Shown here: positions 44,210 through 55,573 of the stretch, piece after piece | Layout: every line of letters begins with the position of its first letter | How positions within the stretch are numbered: position 1 is the stretch's first letter | Assembly: GCA_963693315.1 (NCBI GenBank) | Contig: OY856188.1 | Location: 247,021,666 to 247,085,665 of the forward strand | Length of the DNA stretch: 64,000 nt | DNA from: Diogma glabrata | Taxonomy: Eukaryota; Arthropoda; Insecta; Diptera; Cylindrotomidae | Direction of reading: 5' to 3' | The notes under the pieces: model-generated | Seen by the model: the letters and a program-made list of their open reading frames with translations, nothing else | What the model was told of the DNA's origin: nothing | The model's database searches: none | Position numbers and translations under genes: made by a program

Positions 44210-45610
44210 TTGTTGATTTAAGGCCAGTTATGTGGTAAGCACCTTATTCGACTAATTTTGATTACATGGATATCTTCCTGCTAGCATCTTTTTTCAAGTA
44301 TTTTTTTGAAAAAAAAAATATCAGAAACAACTTGCAAAACGGCAAGGGTTTACCCTTTGCTTTTTGAAATTAAACAAAATGAGTTGTCCCAAATCTTGGC
44401 GAATGGTGTGTCAACTGGAAGAGGAGATCAAAACATGCTTCGTTCTGAGCTGTAAGGTAGATTGAAAAATTCGTCTACGAATGTCAAGATGTTTTGTAGA
44501 TGTTTGCATTAGGTTTATGGCCAGTTTTATCTGACCAGCTCCTTGTTTTGTCTGATTTTGATTACATGGATATCCAAAGCTTCCTGCTACAGTTTTTTTC
44601 AATTATTTTTTTGAAAATCAATATCGGGAAAAAAATTGCAAAAAGGCAAGTGATTATATGTATATCCAAAGCTTCCTGCTGGCCTTTGCATTTTGAAATC
44701 CAGCAAAATGAGTAGTCCCAAATCTTGGCGAATTGTGTGTCAACTGAAAGAGGAGATCAAAACATGTTCCGTCCTGAACTGTTAGGTAAATTGAACAACG
44801 GGTCAATGAATGTCAAGATATTTTGTAGATGTTTGCGTTTTGCATGGAAAATTGGCGGCCGCCTAACTTTTGCCGATTTATGGCCAGTTTTAACTGGTAA
44901 GCGCCTAGTTTTGACCGATTTTGATTACATGGATATTCAAAGCTTCCTGCTAGCGCTTTTTTTAATTATTTTTTTGAAAAAAATACATATAAAAAACTTG
45001 CAAAAGGCTTAATCCCTTGCCTTTTAGTCTTTGCTTTTTGAAATCCAACAAAATGAGTTGTCCTAAATCTTGGTGGATGGTGAGATAAGTGAAAGAGGAG
45101 ATCAAAACATGCTCCCATCCTGATCTTTGAGCTTAGTCAAACCACGCGTTTATGAATGCACACATATGTTTTGTAGATGTTTGCGTTTTGAATGGAAAGT
45201 TGGCAACTTAAGTTTTGTCGATTTATGGCCAGTTTTATGTGGTAAATGCGTTGTTTTGACTAATTTCGATATCGTGAATATCCAAAGTTTCCATCTAGAA
45301 GCTTTTTTCAATTGTTTTGAGAAAAAATTGCAAAAAGGCAAGGGATTAGCCTTTGCTTTTTGAAATACAACAAAATAAGCCGTCCCAAATCTTGGAATGA
45401 TATGTCAAGTGAAAGAAGAGATCAAAACATGCTCCGTCCTGAACTTTGGGCTGAATTAAACAACGCGTCTATGAATGTCAACATGTTTTGTAGATGCTGG
45501 CGTTTTATATGGAAAATTGACGTCCGCTAAAGTTGTGTCGATGTATGGCCAGTTTTATATGGTAATCGCCTTGTTTTGACTAATTTTGACTTAAGCCTTA
45601 ATTTAAAAAC
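44210..45610 (+). repeat. Tandem array, ~330-bp unit, four copies
   Basis: GAGTTGTCCCAAATCTTGG followed by GAAGAGGAGATCAAAACATG occurs at 44382, 44709, 45054 and 45377 (spacing 327, 345, 323 bp). Each unit also carries TATGGCCAGTTTTA and GATTACATGGATATCCAAAG. Related partial units are at 23341-23520 and 57395-57870. The inverted-repeat element to the left is inserted at a TTAA of the first unit. Confidence 0.85.
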
Positions 45611-46677
45611 CTCCTTTCAGCAGTCCTTTTATACTTTTTTGTATTGTCACATGTTCGTTTCTTCTTCACAGTCATAAGTCGTTCTTTTTCGGTCGCTGCT
45701 GTTGAAGAATTGTCAATCTTTCAATATTTTTGATTTTTTAACACTTTGAGACGTTTTTTCACATATAATTAGCCTTTTACACATATTATCAGTCAGGATT
45801 TAGATGATCCATCTGTAATGCATGAGGTTCATTTATTGCTCAGACTTTTCTTTTCATTTCCTGTTCAATCGTCTCTACACAATACGCTGAATTCGGTTCT
45901 GTATAATTGTAGGTTTTAAATTAAACAAATAATTATTTAACATCTTTAACATTAGTTCACTAAAAAAAAGGCATAAAATACCAGAAAACATTGTGTTGGA
46001 TTCCAATACATAGAAATAAATTTTAAAACTTAGTAAACAATTTCTACTTTAGTTCTGAGTCAAAAACATTAAAAACTAAATCCGACAATTAAATTATTGA
46101 GAAAAACAAAATTAATTAGGTTGATGCTAAAAAAGTTATGACATATGATTGAATTGCCGATGGCAAATATTTGATGATTATGTTAATTTTTTTTAAACTA
46201 AATATTTAGAGTTCAAGATACGATTATTATGTTAAATTTATGTTTCATTGACTAAAATTTTGCGCCAAATACGATTTTGTTTTCAATTCGTGATGTGATT
46301 ACAAAAATTTTTAATAGAAGTACAGATATCTTGTTCTGTTAACCTCACAAATTTGGAATATTTTTGTAACATGCTATCTCTCTGGCTAGTTGACACAACC
46401 TTACTTTTTCGATATTTTTATAAAAATTATGCGTCAACATGCATACTTACCTACTTAACCCTCTCTTTCTTCTTATCTTGTTTTTTTATTTAGAAAAATA
46501 TTATCATAGCTGTAGTATTTTATTGGCGTCTGTCCGGCGTCAAATAAACCTGGGTAAATTCTTCGGCAAACGTGTTTGTAGACAGACCGGAGAAAAATCA
46601 AAAACACAATATTTTACATATTTTTAAAAAAATATTTTGATATAAACTATTTTCATTATTACAGTAATCAATCACAT
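45611..46677. other. AT-rich DNA downstream of the lipocalin gene
   Basis: No gene is recognised. Since the lipocalin runs on the minus strand and stops at 46678, its 3' UTR should be at the upper end of this stretch. Confidence 0.4.
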
Positions 46678-46858
46678 TTACCACTCCTCACTTTCACTCT
46701 CGGACTTTGTAGTTGTTTCTAGCATCTCTGTTGACGGTTCTATTATATACTCATTTTTCTTATTTTGAATAACATTATCGTCCACGGTACCATTACAATT
46801 AGTTTGATTGATGGGAAACATAAATGATGTATCAATGTCATATCGTGGTAATTTTTCT
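46678..46858 (-). CDS. Lipocalin-like gene, last coding exon
   Basis: After an acceptor TTAATTTTAG, the exon completes an arginine codon and encodes REKLPRYDIDTSFMFPINQTNC, then an acidic Ser/Thr/Glu-rich tail ending SESESEEW and TAA. The RYDIDTSFMFPINQTNC segment resembles the C-terminal helix and final cysteine of insect lipocalins of the apolipoprotein-D type. The open frame extends a few codons into the intron (to 46887), which is not coding. Confidence 0.7.
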
Positions 46859-46959
46859 CTAAAATTAAAATGAAAATTATGAAACAAATTATGATCGTTA
46901 TATTTTATATGATGATAAAAAAAAGAAAAGAAGTAAAATTATAAATAATAATTTATTAC

Positions 46960-47116
46960 CTTAAAAAATTTATAACATTGATGCCAAGTGTCGGCTCCCT
47001 TGATAGTAATAATGCTGATAAATAACGAGGAGATTTGTTTTTTTCGGCACAATGCATTATTAAGCCCCAAGACTTGTAATCAGTGTCAATTACATATGTA
47101 TTGTATATTCCTTCAT
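46960..47116 (-). CDS. Lipocalin-like gene, penultimate coding exon
   Basis: The exon lies between TTTAATTCAAG and a GTAATA donor. It encodes EGIYNTYVIDTDYKSWGLIM, then HCAEKNKSPRYLSALLLSREPTLGINVINFLR. The TDY...HC strand pair and LLSREPTL match the last beta strands and start of the C-terminal helix of lipocalins, small secreted carriers of hydrophobic ligands. The 101-bp intron to the last exon keeps phase (AG|A). It has no long frame of its own. Upstream exons with the signal peptide and GxW motif were not found in the window and may lie beyond the repeats. No symbol is assigned. Confidence 0.7.
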
Positions 47117-47744
47117 CTTGAATTAAAAAGAAAAGTTTTAAGTTATTTGTTTTTTCTTCATGGATCTTAAAGTAAAATTCGTTAATTTATTTTTTGATTT
47201 ATTTTGATAATCTACACGTTTGTGAATTAAACTTTTAACGTCGATTAAACAATTTTCGGACTGGATAAGGATTTTTCTTTTGCTTTTCCACTACTGCAAA
47301 TTTGTGAAAAAAGGTTGTCAGTCTAAAATTTTTAAGTTGTGAACCATGAAATTTCGCCTACCTTAGGTAACCAGAGCATTAAATGCCTTGGGTACACGGA
47401 ATACAGCCAAGATCGCCAAAATAAGTTCGAAGAGATAATCTGTGAAATTTGACAGAGACAACTCAATCTGGTGATTCTGTGGGACCGACACCAAATTAAA
47501 GTAAAACTACGTTGCTCATGTTTACCAAGAAAAAAAATATTGCGACGCTGATGCATAGGCTGACTTCACCACAGCTCTGGAAACATAGTGTTCTGGATAT
47601 ATAATGAGCTAATATCCATAAAATACTTTAATTAAAAGCTAACCAATATTATGGACTTCGTAGTTCTAATAACAAAAATATTAAAGCAGGCAGTAGTATC
47701 CCAACAAACATAAATTCTGTTGTTCGAGAAAAAGTAAAAAAAAA
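47117..47744. other. Probable lipocalin intron, no feature recognised
   Basis: The sequence is unremarkable. A minus-strand frame at 47556-47332 has no domain and is taken as chance. Confidence 0.4.
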
Positions 47745-49620
47745 TCTATCGGAAGTGACAAAGCGGAAGTTAGGATGCAGAACTGTTGTAAACCGTACTA
47801 AATGTGTATGTACCAAATTTCATCCAACTCGATTATCAGGTACAGAAGTTTTTGAGCTTCCAAAATAACAGGTGCTTGGAGGACCCCCTACCACTTTGTT
47901 CGCTATCGCTAAAAAAAAAATTAATCAGTTCCTTGCCATACATATTTGCATCTTTTCGCAAAGTGTAATCAAAATTACTTAACGAACGAATGTTGTATGC
48001 TTCCAACAAACATTGAAACAATAAACAGGTGTTCGGGAGGATCCCACCACTTATCCCAATATTGTCGAAAAACTAGTCAATTCTTTGTCAATAAAGTCTT
48101 TATCTTTTTTCAAAGTGCCATTAAAATTGATTAATGAATGAAATCTGTAGGCTCCCAACAAACTTTAAAAACCAAGTGTGAAAAGTCAGCAGTTGTATGT
48201 AGATCCTTCGCCACTTTCATCAATGTGTCCCAAAAGATGATAATTATCTTCTTACACTAATTGGAACCCTATTCTAAAAGTTTCATCATAATCGCTTCAT
48301 TATTGTATGCTGTAGTGTGCTTAAAGATACTGAAAAAACTGCCAACAATTAAAAAAAATTTTTTTTTACCGGAAGTAAAAAACCGGAAGTTGGGATGCAG
48401 AATTTTTGTAAATCATACTATACTAAATGCTTATGTACAAAGTTTCATCCAATTCGATTATCAGGTACAGATGTTATTGAGCTTTAAAAAAAACAGGTGA
48501 ATGGGACACCCCCCCCACTTTGTTCACTATCGCTCAAAAACTAATCAGTTCTTTGCCATACATGTTTGCATTTTTTTCCAAAGTGTCATCAAAATTGGTT
48601 CACGAACGAATGCTGTGTGCTCCCAACAAACATTGAAAAAATGGTGACACAGTAAACAGGTGTTCGGGAGACCCCGTACCACTTATCCCAATATTGTCCA
48701 AAAACTAATCAGATTTTTGCCATACATGTTTGCATCTTTTTCCAAAGTGTCATCAAAATTCGTTCACGAACGAATGCTGTGTGCTCCCAACAAACATTGA
48801 AAAAAGTGTGACACATTAAACAGGTGTTCGGGAGGACCCCCACCACTTATTCCAATGTTATGCAAAAACCAATCAGTTCTTTGTTACTTAAGTCTCAATC
48901 TTTTTCCAAAGTGTCATTAAAATAAATTAATGAACGAAGTCTGTATGCTCCCAACAAACTTAAAAAACAAAGTGTGAAAAGTCAGCATTTGTATGGTAGA
49001 CCACCCACCACTTTGATCAATGTGTCCCAAAACATAACAATTATCTTTTCACACTAATTGGAACCCTATTCCATAAGTTTCATAGTAATCACTTCATTAT
49101 TGTAGATTGTAGTGTGCATAAGGACACTGAAAAACTTCAAAAAGGTACAAAAAAAATACCGGAAGGTACCGGAAGTGAAAAACTGGAAGTTGGGATGCAG
49201 AACTATTGTAATCCGTACTACATACTCATGTACCAAGTTTCATCCAATTCGTTTATCAGGTACACAAGTTATAGAGCTTTCAAAAAACAGGTACTCCAGG
49301 GACCCCCCACCACCATCCAATGTGCTCCAAAAGCTAATTAAATCTTTTTCATGTTATTTAAAAGCTTTTCGCAACGTTTCATGAAAATCGATCGGTAATT
49401 GTAGGCTACAGTAGGGATAAACACCTGAAAAAAAAAAATGTTTAACCGGAAGTGACAAACCGGAAGTTGGTATGCAGAAATATTGGAAACAGTACTAAAA
49501 CCTTATATACTAAGTTTTAATAAGATCATAGCTCGGGATCAGAAGTTATTCAAGATTTAAACTTAGAGGTGTTCGGGAGACCCCCCGCCATTTTGTCCAA
49601 ATTTAAAATGAATCTAGATC
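47745..49620 (+). repeat. Higher-order tandem repeat with CCGGAAGT motif
   Basis: Segments with ACCGGAAGTGACAAACCGGAAG or close variants and GATGCAGAA occur near 47752, 48370, 49165 and 49446. Between them, ~165-bp subunits (ACAGGTGTTCGGGAGGACCC, CTTTGCCATACATGTTTGCA, CAAACATTGAAAAA) repeat two to three times, e.g. at 48026, 48657 and 48822. The array therefore has a compound organisation of about 600-800 bp. No coding function is seen. Confidence 0.75.
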
Positions 49621-50231
49621 TTCTATTTTCAAGTGAGCTTGTTTCATTTGCCAAAGTTTCATCAAGATCCTATCAAAATTCAAATCCAATCAACGGAAAC
49701 ATTTTAACATCTCATCAATAAAGAATGCTGAAATAGACGAGAGATGTCAAAACCATATTGCCGATGAGGAACATCAATCGTGTAACTTCTTTCAACAGGT
49801 AAATGCCTTAAAGAAGGTACTTCAAACTAGATCGACACCTATTAAAAACGAAGATGGGGTGCTACAAGTAGACCTTAAAATATTTTAGATATTATTTGTT
49901 TTGAGAATCTTCTCAACTTAAGTGACCAACAACAAGTTGGGCGACGAGCCAAGCTTGTTTGTGCGTCAAAGGTACATGAAGACGAACCTACCAAAGAGGA
50001 ATCCAGAGCAGTCAAAACTAAAATGCAATAAAGCACCCAGTATCGACAATAAAACATCCAAAATGATTGTACATGGTGGTGAAACTCTATCTTTAAGATT
50101 GTTTGAACTTGTTCAAATGATCTGGAGGACTGAAACCATGCCACAGGAGTAGAACTCAGCTATGATGATTCCAATCCATAAAGAAAGTACTCGCTCTCCT
50201 CTGCAAAGCATAAAAGAGCTTTTCATACATT

Positions 50232-50582
50232 TTGCTAGCCAAAATCAATACTTTTGCTGAACAACTGTTTGGAGAATATCATCTTCCGCCATGGATGAAT
50301 TTGAAAAAGTGTCGAGAGTTCAACATACCTGTGCACCAACTCTTGGTTGATTTCAGGCAGGCCTACGACACTCTCGAACGAGAGACTCTATGGTCTGCTC
50401 TGGTGTCAATGGGAATCCCTGGTAGACTGGTATCACTATCCAAAGTGACAGTACAGAACTCTCAATGCTGCAGTGTAAGAGTAGAGAACAAAATACCAAA
50501 CTTTTTTAAAGTCGACTTCGGGTACAGGCAAGGTGATGCTATCTCTCCTATACTCTTTAATCTAGCCTTGGAATATGTGTGC
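50232..50582 (+). pseudogene. RTE reverse transcriptase, fingers and first palm motif
   Basis: The frame shows LLVDFRQAYDTLERETLWSALVSMGIP (first catalytic Asp motif) and KVDFGYRQGDAISPILFNLALEYVC, then ends at the insertion. Earlier parts (NALKKVLQTRSTPIKNEDG near 49800) are in other frames. This is the region deleted from the copy at 40490. Confidence 0.8.
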
Positions 50583-51111
50583 TGTTATAACGTAGTCTGG
50601 TGATCAACGAAGCGTTGTGTAATTCCCTGATTTATAGATTCGCTACTTTCTCATACGCATCAAATTTGCATTCGCGGAGACTTTCATAATTAGTTTTTTC
50701 TTAAACTCAAACCGTAATTGCCATTTACCATGGTTTCCGTAAAACAAAGATTATCCTATAACAGTTGTGTTCTATTTCTCAATGTAACTTCTTATATTCA
50801 ATTTATATTCGTTAATCACGGGAAAATTATCCTAAAGGAGTTGTGCTATATCGTTGATACACAATCGCGCTATATAAATCTTGCAATCATTATTCTGTTA
50901 TAAATTTGGTTGTAGTCTTCAATTTTATTACCCTGTGGTTGTAATATATCCTTAGTGGATACACTAATAAACGTTATTTCCTAAAATCATTTCATAATAG
51001 ATGTCTCTGTTTATAATTTCCTTCCATTGGAGACACTTTTAGTACACATATTTATCGAACGAGATTGTCCTATAAACAAACTTATTTTTGATTTGCGATG
51101 TAAAACAGTCG

Positions 51112-51599
51112 TGACTTCTGCCTATAAGTACGGTTATCCTCGTATAGAGGCTCTCTTAGTCGATTTCTTTATTCTGTTTGGAACTTGTGTTTTGACGTTT
51201 AGGTTGTGAAGTTTTTATTATCCATGTGGAGCATGGATATTCTTTTGATTCATGTTCTGTTGTGTATCCCAATTTGATCAGTGTTAGTTGATATCATTTA
51301 GTAAAATTTTGTAGTGTTATTAGTTTGTGTAATTGGGGAGACTTTCTGCCTGTTATTAGAGGCAGAAAGTCTCCCCACTTACACAAACTAATAACAATAC
51401 AAAATTTTACTAAATGATATCAACTAACACTGATCAAATTGGGATACACAACAGAACATGAATCAAAAGAATATCCATGCTCCACATGGATAATTAAAAA
51501 TTCACAACCTGAACGTCAAAACACAAGTTCTAAACAGAATAAAGAAATCGACTAAGAGAGCCTCCATACGAGGATAGCCGTATTTATAGGTAGAAGTCA
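51112..51599. repeat. Near-perfect inverted repeat, 239-bp arms, 10-bp spacer
   Basis: Arms are 51112-51350 and 51361-51599, separated by TGTTATTAGA. The arms agree except for roughly a dozen positions by eye, most in the outer 100 bp; the inner ~130 bp are almost identical. A transcript would form a very long double-stranded hairpin. No coding function is seen. Confidence 0.9.
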
Positions 51600-51779
51600 G
51601 TTATTATTATAAATAAATACAACCTAGGTAAAAGATGACCTTCTAATGTTGGGCTAGCGGTAGCGGAACGCTGTGTTTAGTGAATATTTCACATGAATGT
51701 CCCGTTAGTGGAAAATTTAAGTTATCGCCTAAGTAAATTGGAACAAAGAATCTTTTGGCGAGACCGTAAATGCTTGTCA

Positions 51780-52300
51780 ATTCAAGAAGATTTCATTTTA
51801 ATGCCGTGAGAAAAAGGTAAATTCTTGCATGTTTCATAGAAAAAGTATATTAATGCTAGTTTAATGAGGAAAGAACTGTAACTAATTGCTCGTCTCATAG
51901 GAAATTTAAAAAAATTGAAAATTGCTTAGTTAAAAACTATAAGGTTATATGTTTCGTAGTAAATTTAAACAGGAAATTGTTTAGTGAAAAACTGTAAATT
52001 CTTGCATGCTTCGTAGTAAATTTAAATAGAAAGTTGGTTAGTGAAAAACTGTAAATTCAAGCTTGGATAGTAGTATAAGTAAAGTATTACTAGTTTAATG
52101 AAAATAAAAAAACAAAAAACTGTAATTTATTGCTTGTTTAGGAGTAACTGTAAAAATTGGAACTTACTTGTCTAGTGATAAAGTTAAATTAATGCTTTGT
52201 TTAATAAAAGAAAAATAATAATAATTGTTTTTATTAATGCCTGGTTTAATAAAGAAAAAGGAAAATTAAAATCAATGCTGTGTTTAGTGCGAAAGCGAAA
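51780..52300 (+). repeat. Degenerate ~63-bp tandem repeat
   Basis: TTAGTGAAAAACTGTAAATTC and TTCGTAGTAAATTTAAA recur about eight times with decreasing similarity outward. It lies within the 3.3-kb insertion. Confidence 0.65.
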
Positions 52301-53849
52301 AAAATCAATCTAAAAGAAATTTATATAAATCAAAGAAAGAATCTATATCTTCGAAGTTATTTTGGAATAAGTTGGATGTTTGATTTCGGGATTTCCAATT
52401 TCGCGATATCATTTATTGCAATTTTGGACTCGTTTCACCAGTTATTGCCATCCACTTAGTACATGCAGTAGATATTGTCAAATTTTAACTCTATACTTTT
52501 TACTCTATACTCTATCCACTTTGGTGAAAACAATCTTTTTTCCGAACTTCAACAATGGAGGCCGGCAAATGAAGCGTTGATTTGACAGGGGGGACGAAGG
52601 AGTGTACCTGGACTAACCATGGGGTGAGTAAGCTTTAGGTATTCTTTTTATGCGTGTATGTAATTATGTGTATGTGAGAGCGTGTGTGAATATGGTCGTG
52701 TGAATGGATGGGTGGATGCGGGTGTGCGTGAATGAGTATATTTGTTGCATGTAAGTATGTTTTTCAGAATCCCAGGGGAACTGTATAAACAAGAATTTTA
52801 TACAAATAGTGCAGCACTTATTGATAGTAAAAAAAGGAACTTAAAAATAATTAAGTAAAATGTTGAATGGAAAACTGTTACCCGATGTTGGTTATTAATA
52901 CTTAAATTTATAATAAATTGAAATGTTCACTGTAAAAGAAATATTCTAATTTAATAATTATGTTTCCGTGTAGTTATAAAAAGAAAAATTTAACAACGTT
53001 TTCATGGTATTTGTTTAGCAAAGTCCAAATATTTGCTCATATTAAGTTACTAAATAAATACATACAACCTTAACTATGTTTATAAGTATATTTATAATAT
53101 AAGGAATTAATGCGTGCCGAATCAAAAATTTCATTATTATTTTTTTTTGGTTTAGAGTTTTTCTTTGCTAAATTGGTGTAGATGGTTTTATTGTTTTGAT
53201 ATTATTTCTATTCAATCCAAAGTCGTTGTACATATTTATTTGTAACTGATGAAGTAATGACACGGCTATTCTGCCCCTTTTCTTTCATAAAACAAATTAA
53301 ACTAAATAAATTTGCAAATCCAAAAACTAAAACAACAGTAGTAAAAAAAAATAAATTTAAACAACTAACCAAACCTCGCAAGAAGTTCACTTAAACTTAT
53401 TGCTGGTTGCATAACTCCTCTAGTAAATATCCACCAACCTGAAAACGAGAATAAGCTGATCGATTGGATTGAATATGGTAGCTTGGGTGTATTGCATGGC
53501 GGAAGTGCGCGTATGGTCATATGGATGTGGGTATATGTGTGTGTATGAGTGAATGAATGAGAGTGTGCAGTATGAGAGCGTGTGAATGTGTGCAAATCAT
53601 GGGGTTGGACGCGGTGATCGCGGTTCTTTCGTATAGGAGGTCGCCAGAGTCTTCTCATTCCACTTACTTTGTTGATTAATACGTTTTTATTCGAATTTCG
53701 CGTATTGTTATGTTTATTTGTGCTGAAGTAGCAGGATTTCTTACTCGTTCCCATTGATTGAAGCTAGTTCGGGGCTAAAAATAATTTCGCTAGGTACGCG
53801 ACCTGCTATGCTACTTCGGTGTTCGATACCGAAGCATCTCTTCATTACA

Positions 53850-54690
53850 GTGCCGTCAAAAGAAGCCACCAACTACAACAACAATATCTTGTCAATAAAT
53901 CCAGTACAGATGATCACGTACGTTGATGATGTTGTCATTCTCGAAGTGAAGCTGTTATGAGTGAGACTTTCAAGTCGCTTCAGAGTGGTGCTAGAAAAAT
54001 TGGTCTTCAGATTAACTATGATAAAAGGAAACATATGAATGTTTCAAGAGAAGCTGAGCAGAAAAGTTTGATGTTCGGCGATGAACGAATTGAAGGCATT
54101 GAATCTTTTAAATATTTAGGATCAATGCTTGACTCAAACAACAGCATATTTACAGATATAAAATCTCAAATCGCTGCAGGTAATCGAACTTTCTACTCAA
54201 TTAAACCTCCACTTGGACCACCGTATGTATCACACTAAAGTCAAGTAATACAAGACGTTAATTAGACCGTTTGTGATGTATGGGTCACAAAATGACGACT
54301 CACATTTATCTGTATGTGACCGTAAGATCCTACGTTATAGTTTTGGTCCACTTAAGACTGACATTGGAAAGTACAGAACGCGATATAACTTTGAGATCAG
54401 AGACCTTTTTGAGGATCCAGATATAATAGGTTCTATCCGTTTCAACAGGATTGCTTGGTTTGAGCAGGTTCTACGAGCCAATTCACAGACTGAAATGATT
54501 AAATAATGTACATTAGAACCCTAAAGGGTGGCAACCGCAAGGTAGACCACGACTGCAATGGGAGATGGACGTAATAAACGACCTTAAAAAAATCGGCTGC
54601 CATGGTAATTATGTCGCTGTTGCGAATTACCATGATGATTATTCGAAGCTGAATAGCTTGGCAACGCACCTACACAAAGCAGGAGCGCCA
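53850..54690 (+). pseudogene. RTE reverse transcriptase, catalytic and C-terminal part
   Basis: MITYVDDVVIL is the catalytic motif (YVDD form). After a shift at 53940 the frame continues with KIGLQINYDKRKHMNVSREAEQ and KYLGSMLDSNNSIFTDIK, then RKILRYSFGPLKTD and NRIAWFEQVLRANSQ, and ends with VINDLKKIGCHGNYVAVAN. At least four shifts or stops interrupt the reading. Confidence 0.8.
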
Positions 54691-54699
54691 CAAAAAAAT

Positions 54700-54775
54700 G
54701 CTGTATCTTACGTTTACTCATATGCCAATAGCAGAGACTGGAGTACGCGGTACGCAAAATTAAAAATGGAGACAT
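54700..54775 (-). mobile_element. Fragment of the LINE-derivative leader
   Basis: CTTACGTTTACTCATATGCCAATAGCAG followed by AGACTGGAGTACGCGG matches the 5' leader part of the short LINE derivatives (compare 22520-22565). Only ~75 bp are present, directly after the RTE copy. Confidence 0.6.
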
Positions 54776-55373
54776 GAATAGAGACGACGAATTTTCAGCG
54801 TTCATGCTGCTTTCTCAGGCTGAAATTTAAAGATAGTAAAAGATGTTGTGCCACCATTTGAGGGACATTGAATCTCGTTTTTACCTTTTTTCATTGCTTT
54901 TACGGTCGTTTCCCCGAACGTCTTGTAACATTTCGGCTGCTTGCCGTATAAGTGTCACTATAATGCTGTCTCGAACGGGCTCTCAATACCTCCCCTGATC
55001 CCCATTTTGACAGTTTTCATTTTTTACAGTTTCGAAAGGATCGTTATATGGTCGGTCAGGTGACCAGTTCCAGGTATTACGACGGGCTGCAGTCTGTGAG
55101 CACTTGATGCTGCTAAAAATTTAAGGTGTAAGTGCAATGGAGAGAGTAGGAGAAAGATCTCTCATTGTTGAAGTTGCTGTGGATCTAAACAATATCTGTT
55201 GCAACAGAGGCACGAAAGTCTCTGTATTTTTGTGAGCACTGTCGCTGTATTTTGTTGCACCAATTCTTTCGAGATCCAAAACTGCCTGGATTCACTCACC
55301 GACAATAGAGTCATATTTACCCCTCACCATGACTACTTTATCATCGGCGCCTACAGTGGCGCAACAAAAAAGT
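54776..55373. other. Unassigned sequence up to the assembly gap
   Basis: The stretch is richer in G and C than its surroundings and resembles a transposon leader, but no family could be named. A frame running into the gap is an artefact of the N run. Confidence 0.35.
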
Positions 55374-55573
55374 NNNNNNNNNNNNNNNNNNNNNNNNNNN
55401 NNNNNNNNNNNNNNNNNNNNNNNNNNNNNNNNNNNNNNNNNNNNNNNNNNNNNNNNNNNNNNNNNNNNNNNNNNNNNNNNNNNNNNNNNNNNNNNNNNNN
55501 NNNNNNNNNNNNNNNNNNNNNNNNNNNNNNNNNNNNNNNNNNNNNNNNNNNNNNNNNNNNNNNNNNNNNNNNN
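55374..55573. other. Assembly gap of exactly 200 N
   Basis: A round-number gap is normally a placeholder put in by scaffolding software, so the true distance is unknown. The sequence on the right repeats 36231 onwards. Confidence 0.95.

Larger units (their letters stand above)
50583..53849. mobile_element. 3,267-bp insertion with TGTTA...TTACA ends
   Basis: It begins TGTTATAACG, ends CTTCATTACA and is flanked by GTGC (50579-50582 and 53850-53853). The LINE copy at 41480-41500 shows the unoccupied target. TG...CA ends with a 4-bp duplication would fit an LTR-type element, but no gag, pol or second LTR was recognised. It contains a large hairpin and a degenerate tandem repeat. It may itself be composite. 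Confidence 0.55.
49690..54690 (+). mobile_element. RTE-type LINE, split by a 3.3-kb insertion
   Basis: Left part 49690-50582 holds the reverse transcriptase N-terminal half; right part 53850-54690 holds the catalytic and C-terminal half. The two are closely related to the LINE at 40490-42373, whose uninterrupted sequence (GAATATGTGTGCCGTCAAAAG) gives the target. Several stops show this copy is dead. The 3' end (GGAGCGCCACAAAAAAA) matches the other copy's. Confidence 0.8.

Noticed and set aside
46439..46627. 62-residue frame with a hydrophobic start
   Set aside because: AT-rich, no upstream or downstream signals that set it apart, likely chance.
53365..53754. Minus-strand 129-residue frame with His/Thr-rich stretch
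   Set aside because: The repetitive part derives from a GTGTGTGAATG-type simple repeat; no domain, and it lies inside the 3.3-kb insertion.
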